From: Clostridiales bacterium
GTDB lineage: Bacteria; Bacillota; Clostridia; Oscillospirales; Oscillospiraceae
NCBI GenBank assembly: GCA_902363045.1
Contig: CABIYX010000008.1
Location: 1 to 64,000, forward strand
Direction of reading: 5' to 3'
DNA: 64,000 bases
Made by a program: the position numbers and the translations under genes. The notes below the pieces were generated by a model. That model did no database searches. It saw nothing but the letters and a program-made list of their open reading frames with translations, and was not told the DNA's origin. Positions 1 to 7,458 of the stretch are shown here, piece after piece (within the stretch, counting starts at the first letter, position 1; each line of letters opens with the position of its first letter).

Positions 1-62
1 TCGTAGAGTAGGAATGAGCCGCCTTGCGGCATTACTGCCGTAGGTTTGCCCAAACCCCTCCC

Positions 63-97
63 AGAACCGGACGTACACCTCTCGATGTATCCGGCTC
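63..97 (-). ncRNA. Group II intron domain V hairpin
   Basis: On the minus strand the segment starts GAGCCGGATACA and ends GTCCGGTTCT. It folds into the short bulged hairpin with a GAGA loop that forms the catalytic centre of group II introns. It lies about 28 bases after the LtrA stop codon and is followed by a domain VI-like stem that reaches the left edge of the window. Confidence 0.85.
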
Positions 98-124
98 GCC
101 ATTATTGCTTCAAATCAGTGTCGT

Positions 125-1915
125 TCAAGGGTGGTGAATCTTGTGATGACAGTCCTTGCACACCGCAAGTGTTTTTCGCTTTTTCGCTATCATCGCAAGC
201 TCCCACAGTTGTTTTCCTTTGAGGTTCTTCACCTTATTTACATGGTGTATTTCCAGCGGCACATTGGTCTTTCCGCACAGCTCACACACGCGGGCGGACA
301 GCCTATCGTCAAATGACGTTCTGGAACCGATGTGTGCGATTGCAAAGTCTATGATTTTATCTGTCCAGAGGTCTGTATTTTTGCAATCCATAAACCTTGC
401 GAAACTGCGGCGTTTTATGCCTGCTTTTGTTTGGTAGGGCACACCCCAGCTGCCGTTTCCATCACGGTATTTGCGCATCATTTTTCTGCTGGTGCTCTCA
501 TGCTTTCCAGCGAGAGTTTTCAGGCAGCTGTATTCCATCAAATATTCAAAATATTGAAGCTTGTTGAAATTGCTGGCTATGCTGTAATAGTTGCAAATAC
601 CGCGCAGCTCAGAGTTGTACGTTGATACAATCTCCAAGTCCGTACACCGAAAGATATATTTTCTTGCGGTAGGCTCTATTGTCCCGTCGCGTAGTTGCCG
701 AATGACCGACTTCCCAAACAGGAAAGGCATAATTTTGTCCGCAAACGGAATGCACAGCTCAACAGACCCGTTGAGCGTGCGGGAAACGTGGTTTCCGTGC
801 GGCTTTAGCTTCTGGTCTCTCCTCACACGGATGTCATAACCCAAAAATCTTGCATACTGGTTACTGTGCGTAATGAGTGTCTTTTGCTCTGAAAGCTCCA
901 TTTTCAGGGTTTGGCTGATGAAGTCGGACAGCTGTCTCTTGATACGCTCACAGTCCGCTTTATCGCCCTTCACGCCAAGAATGAAGTCGTCAGCATAACG
1001 GATGTATTTGATGACTTTGTCCGTTTTGGACATACAGGGCGTTTTATGCATGACTGCTTTTAATTGAGCGATTTTCTGCAACAAAGCTGTTTTTTCCTGA
1101 CCCGCTGCAGTTTTCAGCTGTTTCTGAGCCTTTTTTATCTGCCATGTGACCTTATCGTATTCCGGGGTATGGTGCCTGTCCCTGCTTTTATAGAACTCTT
1201 TGGCGGTTTTTTCTACGAACTTGTCCAGCTCATTCAGGTAGATATTTGCGAGTATGGGCGAAACGATGCCGCCCTGCGGGCAGCCTGAGTAGGTAGCATG
1301 GTATTGCCAGTCCTCCATATAACCGGCTTTTAGGAATTTCCAGATGAGCTGAATCAACCGAGCATCTTTAATCTTGGCGTTTATGACGTTTGCTAAAACT
1401 TGGTGGTCAATGTTATCGAAACAGCCTTTAATATCGCCCTCAATAAACCACGACACACCTGAAAATTCTCTTTTCAAAGATTTCAGCGCAGTGTGGCAGC
1501 TCCTGTTGGGACGAAAGCCGTGAGAATTGTTTGAGAAGATTGGCTCGTAGACCGATTCCAATATCATTCTCAATACTTCCTGCACCAGCTTGTCCGTAAA
1601 GGTAGGAATTCCAAGAGGACGTTTTTTTGTGCTGTTCTGCTTTTTCTGGATGTACTCGCGGCGAACAGGATTCGGAGTATAGGTTCCGTCAGCCAGAGAT
1701 TGGATGATCCGGTCAACTTTTTCCTTGCTGAATCCGTCAGCCGTGTCGTCATTCACGCCTTTTGTTCCTGCGCCCTTGTTGGCGTAGAGGTTTTTGTACG
1801 CAAGATAATACAGGTCGGGTCTTAATAGATAGCGGTAGAGCCTTGTGAAGATTTCCTCTTTGTTGTCCCTTGAATTTTTTCTGATTCTATCCAAAATCTC
1901 GATTGTTGGTTGCAT
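125..1915 (-). CDS. ltrA: Group II intron-encoded reverse transcriptase/maturase with HNH endonuclease
   Basis: This 596-residue multifunctional intron protein is very close in length and sequence pattern to lactococcal LtrA (599 aa). The reverse-transcriptase core has G-I-P-T-F-T-D-K near residue 102, the SPILANIYL block near 219 and the catalytic Y-A-D-D at 307-310. The maturase (X) domain follows. The C-terminus is an intact HNH nuclease with a CELCG pair near residue 547, an IHHVNKVKNLKG block and C-x-x-C-H-H. It is expected to bind its own intron RNA, promote splicing and drive retrohoming by target-primed reverse transcription. No frameshift or missing catalytic residue is seen, so the intron may be active. 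Confidence 0.95.
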   Translation of the reverse strand: MQPTIEILDRIRKNSRDNKEEIFTRLYRYLLRPDLYYLAYKNLYANKGAGTKGVNDDTADGFSKEKVDRIIQSLADGTYTPNPVRREYIQKKQNSTKKRPLGIPTFTDKLVQEVLRMILESVYEPIFSNNSHGFRPNRSCHTALKSLKREFSGVSWFIEGDIKGCFDNIDHQVLANVINAKIKDARLIQLIWKFLKAGYMEDWQYHATYSGCPQGGIVSPILANIYLNELDKFVEKTAKEFYKSRDRHHTPEYDKVTWQIKKAQKQLKTAAGQEKTALLQKIAQLKAVMHKTPCMSKTDKVIKYIRYADDFILGVKGDKADCERIKRQLSDFISQTLKMELSEQKTLITHSNQYARFLGYDIRVRRDQKLKPHGNHVSRTLNGSVELCIPFADKIMPFLFGKSVIRQLRDGTIEPTARKYIFRCTDLEIVSTYNSELRGICNYYSIASNFNKLQYFEYLMEYSCLKTLAGKHESTSRKMMRKYRDGNGSWGVPYQTKAGIKRRSFARFMDCKNTDLWTDKIIDFAIAHIGSRTSFDDRLSARVCELCGKTNVPLEIHHVNKVKNLKGKQLWELAMIAKKRKTLAVCKDCHHKIHHP

Positions 1916-2563
1916 TTGAGGCTTTCCTCCCTAATCAAATTTCAATTTTGGAATGCAATAACTGTTCTCCTTCGTCTGGAATACAGGATATATTCCGTGA
2001 GAGTCGTTACTTCCCACAGGACTACTATGAGAACTCCGTTGCCGTATCGGATATTCAGCGTCATCTCCCTTGCCTTTCGAGGGCTTGGGATTTATCACCC
2101 ACAGGGGGCATTTCGCATAGCTCGTTTGAGCATTCCGACTTAGGCAATCCCCAGTTAGCGTAATAAGTAGGCAAATGCGGATTGTCGGATACGCTTTCGT
2201 TTCGTTATTTCCAGTTCTCTGGCTTGTCACATGAATTGATTGATAACCCATCGCGCAAAGGCGAAACGCAATGTTATTCATGTCAGAGGTTGATGCCGCC
2301 GTATCTACGGTGGTTACATACACATTCCTCCGCCCGAACACAACGGGGACTTGAAACTCGCATTCAACATTCAGTAGTTCTATCCTCATATCCGCTTAAC
2401 GTAGCAATTCAGTCGTGCTCTTGTGTATAGAGCAACTTATCGCTTTCCCGCCATGCTATGGTCCCGCATCAGCTTTCGCCTATCGGTTAGGCGGGTCGTT
2501 TCCACTGTTATCTGAGTGGGTAGTGCCTGATTCTACTTCTTACTACGCCCTATCTGGGCGCGC

Positions 2564-3259
2564 GCCTTTGGTGTTGGCAATCAGAGTGTCCACAAATTTG
2601 AGAATGTCCGCCTCGTTGTGGATATAGGACAGCGGATTGTAGTGCATGGATTTTGAAAAATCTATGCTGTTAAACACTTTGACCTGATACCCCCGGCGTT
2701 GCAGAAAGGCCCCCACCTGGGAGAGCACTCCGCCTTTCGGATCGACACATACATAGGAGCTGTGCGCCTGGAGTAGCTGGGGCGTGAGCCAGAAACGGGT
2801 TTTGCCGGAGCCGGACGAGCCGATAATACAGGCGTTGAGATTGCGGGCGTTGGCGGGATTTTTGGGCCGGGTGTTCATAGTGAGAAACTCCGTCTTTGTC
2901 AAAATGACGTTGTTCTCAAACTTCGGATCGACAAAGGGCTTGATGTCTTTTTCGGTGCCCCAACGGGCCGACCCGTATTCCTCATCCCGCCGAAATTTCT
3001 TTGCGTTCTTGCTTTTGAAGTAGATCAGCAGGCGAAACCCCACCGCGCCCACAATACCGATGAGCCAGTCAAAGGGGGCCAACCCCGGCGAAAAGTCGGC
3101 AAAGGCCGGGCCGATGCTCTGCCCCAGGCCCATGAGCTTGTGAGCAAAGTCTGCTCCAGGGGCCAGGCGGTAGGCCGTCCCCAGCTTTAGGCAGGCCCAC
3201 AGAATAAACAGATACGGGATATTGGGTATCACATACTTTTTGACGCTATCTGTCCTCAT
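2564..3259 (-). CDS. virD4: VirD4/TraG-type conjugation coupling protein, 5' exon (intron-split)
   Basis: This is the N-terminal 232 residues of a type IV coupling protein. Two membrane segments sit near residues 10-30 and 60-80, followed by a Walker A motif (G-S-S-G-S-G-K-T) near residue 146. The reading frame ends in the group II intron after I-A-N-T-K-G. The Walker B half would lie beyond the left edge. The start is ATG at 3259, overlapping the end of pcfB by 14 bases. The protein is an inner-membrane ATPase that delivers the relaxase-DNA complex to the mating channel. A functional product would require intron splicing. The upstream in-frame extension (to 3349) lies inside pcfB and is rejected as the start. 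Confidence 0.85.
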
Positions 3260-3752
3260 GCACCGCCTCCCTTGCACGTTCTTTCTTGTGGGACGGCTGG
3301 CGGGACAGTTCAGCGGCAGCCCGTTTGAGCTGTTCCCGGATGGGAACACGCTGGGACTTGGAACGCTTCAACACGCGCCGGGAATATTCCGAAAAGCAAG
3401 CGGTGATGGCGTCGGCCTGCCCGCTCTTAAAGAACAACAGGTATTTGTCCGGCCCGGTCTTATAAAAGGCATAGTCCACATTCCAGCGCCGGGCCACCCG
3501 GTCAAAGTCCTTTGGGGACTCCACCTCGATGCTGTTCGTGGCGGCTCCGTGGCCCATAAGCTGGCGCACCGTCTGTTTTCCGTGGGGTGTCTGGCGGGCC
3601 CGGTACGTTTTCTTGATCTTCCGGCCCACCGCCAGACACGCCTGGGCCAGCACCCGGCCCGTGAGCTTTGTCGCCTTGATCGAAACTGCTATGGTACGTC
3701 TGGAAACATCCTCGTCAATCAGCCGTATCCCTCCTTTCCATGAAAAAAGCAC
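3246..3752 (-). CDS. PcfB/DUF3801 family conjugation protein
   Basis: A short basic protein with the S-R-R-T and T-K-L-T-G-R signatures of the PcfB (DUF3801) family, which is usually encoded directly before virD4/traG in Gram-positive conjugative elements. It is presumed to act with the coupling protein, and the 14-base overlap with virD4 supports translational coupling. The first ATG (3752) lies inside a stem-loop and has no good ribosome site. An AAAGGAGG sequence lies seven bases before an in-frame CTG at 3722, so the true start may be this CTG (158 aa). The C-terminal third is rich in Lys/Arg. Confidence 0.75.
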   Translation of the reverse strand: MLFSWKGGIRLIDEDVSRRTIAVSIKATKLTGRVLAQACLAVGRKIKKTYRARQTPHGKQTVRQLMGHGAATNSIEVESPKDFDRVARRWNVDYAFYKTGPDKYLLFFKSGQADAITACFSEYSRRVLKRSKSQRVPIREQLKRAAAELSRQPSHKKERAREAVHEDR

Positions 3753-3775
3753 CTCTGGACAAAGTGTCCAGAAGT
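3743..3775 (-). terminator. Stem-loop with T-tract between ardA and pcfB
   Basis: On the minus strand a 12-bp stem (one G-U pair, CTT loop) containing the TCTGGACA/TGTCCAGA palindrome is followed by CTTTTTT. This is the form of an intrinsic terminator or attenuator 3' of ardA and immediately before the pcfB ribosome site. The same palindrome recurs elsewhere in the ICE without a T-tract, so it may also be a protein-binding site. Confidence 0.55.
3750..3774. repeat. ICE palindromic repeat, copy 1
   Basis: A 25-base sequence identical to 5092-5116. Its core is the 19-bp interrupted palindrome TCTGGACAAAGTGTCCAGA (8-bp arms, AAG spacer, 3754-3772). It lies between ardA and pcfB. Confidence 0.8.
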
Positions 3776-3779
3776 GCCG

Positions 3780-4493
3780 TTATCGTTCCTCGTGTTCCTT
3801 TGCGGCAATCTTCCGATAGCCCTCCAGGGAGGAACCGTCAATAATTTCTTTGTAGGCCGCCATCTGCTCCCGCACCGTGAGCTGCGGAAAGGCAAAGACT
3901 TTGTGCTCGTCGGGAATGTCCTCGATCCCGTGATAGTGCTCGATAAATTGACCGCCATTGTTCAGCACATAGCCGCCAGGGGCAAAGTGGCCGTCCTCTT
4001 CAAGCCGAATGTCCCGCCCGTATGCCTCATAGTCAAAATAATTCAGCAGGTGCTCCGGCACGTCAATGGCCTCCATGTCCTCCACATAGATGCGGCCCAG
4101 GGTTTCATCGTCCTCAACGCCGGGATAAAACTCGTAGCAATCCAGGTTTTGCGCCAGATTGATGAGATCGGCCACGCTGGAAGTATGTTCGCCGCTATCA
4201 ATGACGGCCTCAAATTTCTCTAACTCACCTTGATCCAGCTCGGAGAGCAGGCAGGCCAGATGATTGAGCTCGTCCAGGTTTTCATATTCTGTGAGATAGT
4301 CGTAGAGCCCCAGCACACCACCGTCAAAGCTGGTTATGAAAAATTCCTCATAACGTACCCCGTCCACACCAATCCGCTTCAAAAGGGCCTGTACTTCTTC
4401 GGTAGTTGTGGGGAATTTCAGCGTTTCGCCAACCAGCTCACCCTCGTTGTACTTTCCCAGGTTGGTGATGTAGGCTTCAAACAGGGACGCCAT
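3780..4493 (-). CDS. ardA: ArdA-like antirestriction protein
   Basis: About 237 residues, strongly acidic. It opens with the A-S-L-F-E-A-Y-I-T-N-L-G-K-Y-N-E-G segment and carries the repeated Asp/Glu-rich stretches typical of ArdA DNA-mimic proteins, which block type I restriction enzymes as conjugative DNA enters a new host. The ATG at 4493 overlaps the upstream stop codon in a TGATG arrangement. An in-frame GTG at 4499 is an alternative start. It lies within the ICE transfer operon between the DUF7768-like gene and pcfB. Confidence 0.9.
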   Translation of the reverse strand: MASLFEAYITNLGKYNEGELVGETLKFPTTTEEVQALLKRIGVDGVRYEEFFITSFDGGVLGLYDYLTEYENLDELNHLACLLSELDQGELEKFEAVIDSGEHTSSVADLINLAQNLDCYEFYPGVEDDETLGRIYVEDMEAIDVPEHLLNYFDYEAYGRDIRLEEDGHFAPGGYVLNNGGQFIEHYHGIEDIPDEHKVFAFPQLTVREQMAAYKEIIDGSSLEGYRKIAAKEHEER

Positions 4494-4834
4494 CAGCACC
4501 GCCCCTGGCCCTTGACGGTCAGGATGCCCTCAAGGGTAGTCGCGGTGATCCCCAGGCGCTGGGCCACGGCAATATCATTTTTCATGGCCTCGGTCACGGA
4601 ATGGCCGCATACCACCAGCACACGGGAGCGCCGGAGCAGATCGCGGCCCATGTCGATGCCGTTCTTGTGCTCCTCCGGCACCGCGTCATTGAGGAACAGC
4701 GGCAGATAGAGCATAGGGCAGATGGGGGAATAGCCCGCATCGTAGACCACGCGGCAGTAATGCGCCGCCTGCTCCATATCCACCGCAGGATCACCGCGCC
4801 ACGCAGCGGTGATATAAGCAAGGGATCGTTTCAT
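4493..4834 (-). CDS. DUF7768/DUF4406-like protein (deoxyribosyltransferase-like fold)
   Basis: A 113-residue protein beginning MKRSLAYITAAWRGD, with a Y-x-P-I-C-P-x-L-Y-L-P-L-F core and a V-L-V-V-C-G-H-S-V-T-E-A-M segment. This pattern resembles the small nucleoside 2-deoxyribosyltransferase-like proteins (DUF4406/DUF7768) common in phages and ICEs. The biochemical role is not known. GGAGG lies eight bases before the ATG at 4834, which favours this start over an upstream GTG. The stop codon overlaps ardA, so the two are probably co-translated. Confidence 0.65.
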   Translation of the reverse strand: MKRSLAYITAAWRGDPAVDMEQAAHYCRVVYDAGYSPICPMLYLPLFLNDAVPEEHKNGIDMGRDLLRRSRVLVVCGHSVTEAMKNDIAVAQRLGITATTLEGILTVKGQGRC

Positions 4835-4852
4835 TGTCAACACCTCCGATAT

Positions 4853-5104
4853 TTATATAGGTAGTTCAACCCTATCCCCCCGCCCTTTCCCATTCATGGG
4901 AAAGGGGGCGGCTCTGGAGGATATACCCCCGCCGCCTTGCCGGAAATAGCACAGCCGGGCCAGGCCGTCAAGGGCAAGCCGCCGCAAACGGCGGGCGTTC
5001 CGCCCCTTGACTGCCCGTTCCCGGCTGCGCTGCAAAATATCCGGCGACGGGGGATATATCACCACAGAGCCCATCCCCGGCGCGGGGCGTTCACCTCTGG
5101 ACAA
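4853..5104 (-). other. ParB-DUF7768 spacer with possible 83-codon ORF
   Basis: A 283-base stretch separates the parB stop from the next gene. It contains an open frame of 83 codons on the same strand, basic and Gly/Arg-rich, with no recognisable motif and no clear ribosome site. It also holds an 11-bp perfect hairpin (4883-4893 with 4896-4906). Both a small real gene and a non-coding leader are possible. Confidence 0.3.
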
Positions 5105-5116
5105 AGTGTCCAGAAG
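5092..5116. repeat. ICE palindromic repeat, copy 2
   Basis: Identical over 25 bases to 3750-3774, with core TCTGGACAAAGTGTCCAGA at 5096-5114. It sits 10 bases after the parB stop codon and has no T-tract, so a simple terminator role does not explain it. Confidence 0.8.
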
Positions 5117-5126
5117 CGGGGCCCGG

Positions 5127-6713
5127 TTACTTCTCCAAGTCCTTTTTCCTGTCCGGCTGCGCCAGTTCGGGCGGCTGTTTCTCTTTCCACTCGTCCAGCA
5201 GCGCCATGATCTGCTCTTTCATTTTGGCAGGAGTGACCTCCTTGCCGAAATACTTAGACAGTTCAGCAGTCGAAATAATCACACCGCGATCCTCCTTTTT
5301 TTCTTCACTCAAAATGCCGTCGATCACATCGCCGTTGAGCTTGCCCTCCTTGTCCAGCTCGTGGAGCCGCTTCGCCTGGGCCACCGAGGGGGAGGACTGC
5401 TCCCCATCAATGGAAACGGCAATCAGCCGCTGGTTTTCCGGCCTGATATACGAGATCTCCACCGCAGGCATAAAACCCATCTGCTTTGTGTCCACCTTGT
5501 CCAGAAGCTCCGGCACCAGGGAATTGAGCCGGATATACCGCATGACCTTTTTATAATTCATGTCGTGTTCCTTGCCCACAATCTCTACCGAGAGCTTACC
5601 CAGGGCCTCCGCCTCTTTCTCACTTTTCGGGCGGGCACCCTGGCGTTTGATGGCCTCCACCTCCAAATCCAGCAACTTTGCCAGTTCGCTGGGGAGAGGA
5701 TCGCCCCGCTGCTTGTTGCTGTTCCGCATTTCCCGGACAGCTTCAAGATCAGTCATCTCGCGGACGATACAGGGCATTTCCTCCAGCCCGGCCCGTGTAC
5801 CACCGTGATGGCGGCGGTGGCCTGCGATGATCTCATAGCCCTTGCCGTCTTTTTCCGGGCGGACGGTGGCGGGGGTCATAATGCCGTGTTCCTTGATCGT
5901 CCCCACCAGATCTTCCATCGCCTTATCGTCCTGCACCTTGTAGGGATGCTCCCGGAACGTATGGAACGGATGAAGCTCCGCCATTTTCAGATAGACGATT
6001 TTTCCCTCTTCCACCGGGCGGGGCGGCACGTCAGGCGTGGGCGGCAGATTGATCTCCGGCGGCGGGACTGCCGCCTCCTTGACGGGAGCGGCCTTGCCCG
6101 GCTTTACCGCTTTAGCGGATTTAGACGCAGGCGCACCGCCGGAGCCCGTTTCCTTGCCCTTGTCAGCTTTCTTACCTCTGGACACTTTGTCCCGAACAGC
6201 GGGCGGGGCCTCCTCACGGGCCGCCTTGTCAACCTTAGACGGGCGGCCTGTGCGGGGCTCCGCCGCTTTCTCCTTTTTTCCCACAGACACCCCGGCCTGC
6301 TCTTTCGGGGGACGGCCCCGGCGCTTTTTCGGCTGATCCGCCTCCGGCGCTTTTTCCTCCGGGATAGGAGCCTCTTTACCATCCTTATCAGTAGCCGGAG
6401 CCTTTAATTTGTCTACGGCTCTATGCCCCGCTGCCCGCCGCTGGGACATAAGCTCGTTGATCTTGTCAAAATCAACCACTACTTCCCCAAGTGCAGAGCG
6501 GGCCGGATTGTCCTCCCCCATACCGGGAATAACAGACTGTTCCGCCTGGAGTGCCGGGCCCGTACCAGGCGCGGCGGGCTCTTGCGTTTTCCCCGGCGCG
6601 TCAGTTTCCTGAACCGGGGGCTCCTGGATTGGCGGAGCCTCTTTCGCAGGAGCTTCACCGGGACGATCCGGGCCAGGGGGCTCCGGGCCGGTTTTGAGTT
6701 TGTCATCTGCCAT
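5127..6713 (-). CDS. ParB/RepB/Spo0J-like partition protein with long basic N-terminus
   Basis: A 528-residue protein. Residues 1-235 are low-complexity, rich in Pro, Ala, Lys and Glu, and include AT-hook-like cores (K-R-R-G-R-P-P near 130; T-G-R-P-S-K near 155). Residues from about 238 form a ParB N-terminal domain (LHPFHTFREHPY; I-K-E-H-G-I; I-I-A-G-H-R-R-H). The usual GERR-x-R-A box reads G-H-R-R-H-H-G-G-T-R-A. A helix-turn-helix region and a C-terminal helical part follow. Its likely role is stabilising or positioning the excised ICE, or regulating it. No ParA is visible upstream because the element ends there. GGAGG precedes the ATG by seven bases. Confidence 0.85.
   Translation of the reverse strand: MADDKLKTGPEPPGPDRPGEAPAKEAPPIQEPPVQETDAPGKTQEPAAPGTGPALQAEQSVIPGMGEDNPARSALGEVVVDFDKINELMSQRRAAGHRAVDKLKAPATDKDGKEAPIPEEKAPEADQPKKRRGRPPKEQAGVSVGKKEKAAEPRTGRPSKVDKAAREEAPPAVRDKVSRGKKADKGKETGSGGAPASKSAKAVKPGKAAPVKEAAVPPPEINLPPTPDVPPRPVEEGKIVYLKMAELHPFHTFREHPYKVQDDKAMEDLVGTIKEHGIMTPATVRPEKDGKGYEIIAGHRRHHGGTRAGLEEMPCIVREMTDLEAVREMRNSNKQRGDPLPSELAKLLDLEVEAIKRQGARPKSEKEAEALGKLSVEIVGKEHDMNYKKVMRYIRLNSLVPELLDKVDTKQMGFMPAVEISYIRPENQRLIAVSIDGEQSSPSVAQAKRLHELDKEGKLNGDVIDGILSEEKKEDRGVIISTAELSKYFGKEVTPAKMKEQIMALLDEWKEKQPPELAQPDRKKDLEK
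6177..6195. repeat. ICE palindromic repeat, degenerate copy 3 inside parB
   Basis: TCTGGACACTTTGTCCCGA on the plus strand shares the GGACA-N3-TGTCC core with the copies at 3754 and 5096, with the spacer inverted (CTT for AAG) and one arm mismatch. It lies within the parB coding sequence. Confidence 0.55.
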
Positions 6714-6803
6714 TCACTAACCTCCTTCAATTTTGGTGTATTGCACAAAAATGAGCGTTGATTTTCTATCGAAAAATTTTCCTCCTTTCCAAGTCCACCA
6801 CGC

Positions 6804-6838
6804 AAAAAAGCCGCCCAGATTTTACCCAGACGGCTTTC
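6804..6838 (-). terminator. Intrinsic terminator upstream of parB
   Basis: Minus-strand stem AAGCCGTCTGG / CTGGGCGGCTT (with G-U pairs) followed by TTTTTT. It would end transcripts entering from the right, isolating the ICE operon from the flanking chromosome. Confidence 0.7.
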
Positions 6839-6920
6839 AGCGTAATGTGATAGACTTTTATTTTTTGATTTTCCCTTGATTTTCAAGGGTTATAGCCACT
6901 TTCCTAATAACATCGCCCCG
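6839..6920. other. Candidate ICE-chromosome junction (att region)
   Basis: An AT-rich segment lies between the ICE-type genes and the abrupt start of collagen repeats at about 6914. It includes the interrupted palindrome CCCTTGATTTTCAAGGG (6873-6889, 7-bp arms), a feature often seen at tyrosine-recombinase att sites. The assignment is inferred from the composition change and the truncated collagen gene. The other end of the element is outside the window. Confidence 0.5.
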
Positions 6921-7352
6921 ACTGGCGCAACCGGCGCACAGGGTCCCACCGGCCCCGCCGGTCCTGCCGGAGCCACTGGCGCAACCGGCGCACAGGGTCC
7001 CACCGGCCCCGCCGGTCCTGCTGGAGCCACTGGCGCAACCGGCGCACAGGGTCCCACCGGCCCCGCCGGTCCTGCCGGAGCCGCTGGCGCAACCGGCGCA
7101 CAGGGTCCCACCGGCCCCGCCGGTCCTGCCGGAGCCACTGGCGCAACCGGCGCACAGGGTCCCACCGGCCCGATAGGACAGGATGGCCCTGCGGGGCCCC
7201 AAGGTCCGATTGGCCCTACTGGCCCTGCCGGGCCTGCTACCTCGGTGCCAGTCATTGCTCCGGTGGCAGATGCTACCGGAACGGAGGATGCAGTCACCCA
7301 GTTCAACCAACTGCTGGCGAATATGCGGGAAGCCCGTCTGCTGGCCACCTAA
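6914..7352 (+). pseudogene. Collagen-like repeat protein, 5'-truncated
   Basis: The frame encodes about 100 residues of Gly-X-Y repeats ([12 protein letters not shown]) and then a C-terminal tail with the [21 protein letters not shown] pattern found at the ends of clostridial collagen-like or exosporium-type proteins. The frame stays open leftward only to a TTG at 6876, without a ribosome site or the usual N-terminal leader. The 5' part appears to have been cut off by the ICE end. The product would normally be a trimeric surface or spore-surface filament. Confidence 0.7.
6921..7170 (+). repeat. 54-bp tandem repeat encoding collagen units (about 4.6 copies)
   Basis: Near-identical 54-base units begin at 6921, 6975, 7029, 7083 and 7137 (the last partial), each encoding 18 residues of Gly-X-Y. 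Differences are single bases, which suggests recent slippage or recombination. Confidence 0.95.
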
Positions 7353-7380
7353 TGGACACAGCGTAGAGAAATAAAAGATC

Positions 7381-7412
7381 AGGGGCGGCGTTCTTGCTGG
7401 GACGCCGCCTCT
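7381..7412 (+). terminator. Possible terminator hairpin of the collagen-like gene
   Basis: An 11-bp stem (AGGGGCGGCGT with ACGCCGCCTCT, 10-nt loop) lies just after the collagen-like stop codon. No strong T-tract follows, so termination is uncertain. Confidence 0.4.
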
Positions 7413-7458
7413 GAGTGTGAAAGAAAGCTGAAGAGATGTGAATCAGGAGGTGGGAAGA

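Larger units (their letters stand above)
3..2563 (-). mobile_element. Group II intron (Ll.LtrB-like, IIA) inside virD4
   Basis: A complete group II intron is inserted in the coupling-protein gene. Read on the minus strand, its 5' end is GCGCGCCCAGATAGGG, matching the GUGCGCCCAGAUAGGG start known for Ll.LtrB except for one base. A 35-nt domain V lies at 63-97, and the 3' end is an AY terminus (CTCTAC, then GA) at position 3. The roughly 650 bases upstream of the intron ORF (1916-2563) hold the ribozyme domains I-III, with ltrA in domain IV. Boundaries are inferred from the 5' consensus and the loss of the VirD4 reading frame after I-A-N-T-K-G. Base-level ends could be off by one or two. Confidence 0.9.

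Noticed and set aside
1931..2389. A 152-codon frame upstream of ltrA
   Set aside because: It lies in the ribozyme domains of the group II intron; the sequence is explained by RNA structure.
6921..7190. Possible CRISPR array
   Set aside because: The repeats are contiguous with no spacers and encode Gly-X-Y triplets.
6890..7348. Pro/Ala/Gly-rich and Arg-rich frames on the minus strand of the collagen repeats
   Set aside because: They are reverse translations of the 54-bp repeat; only the plus-strand Gly-X-Y frame has a natural C-terminus.
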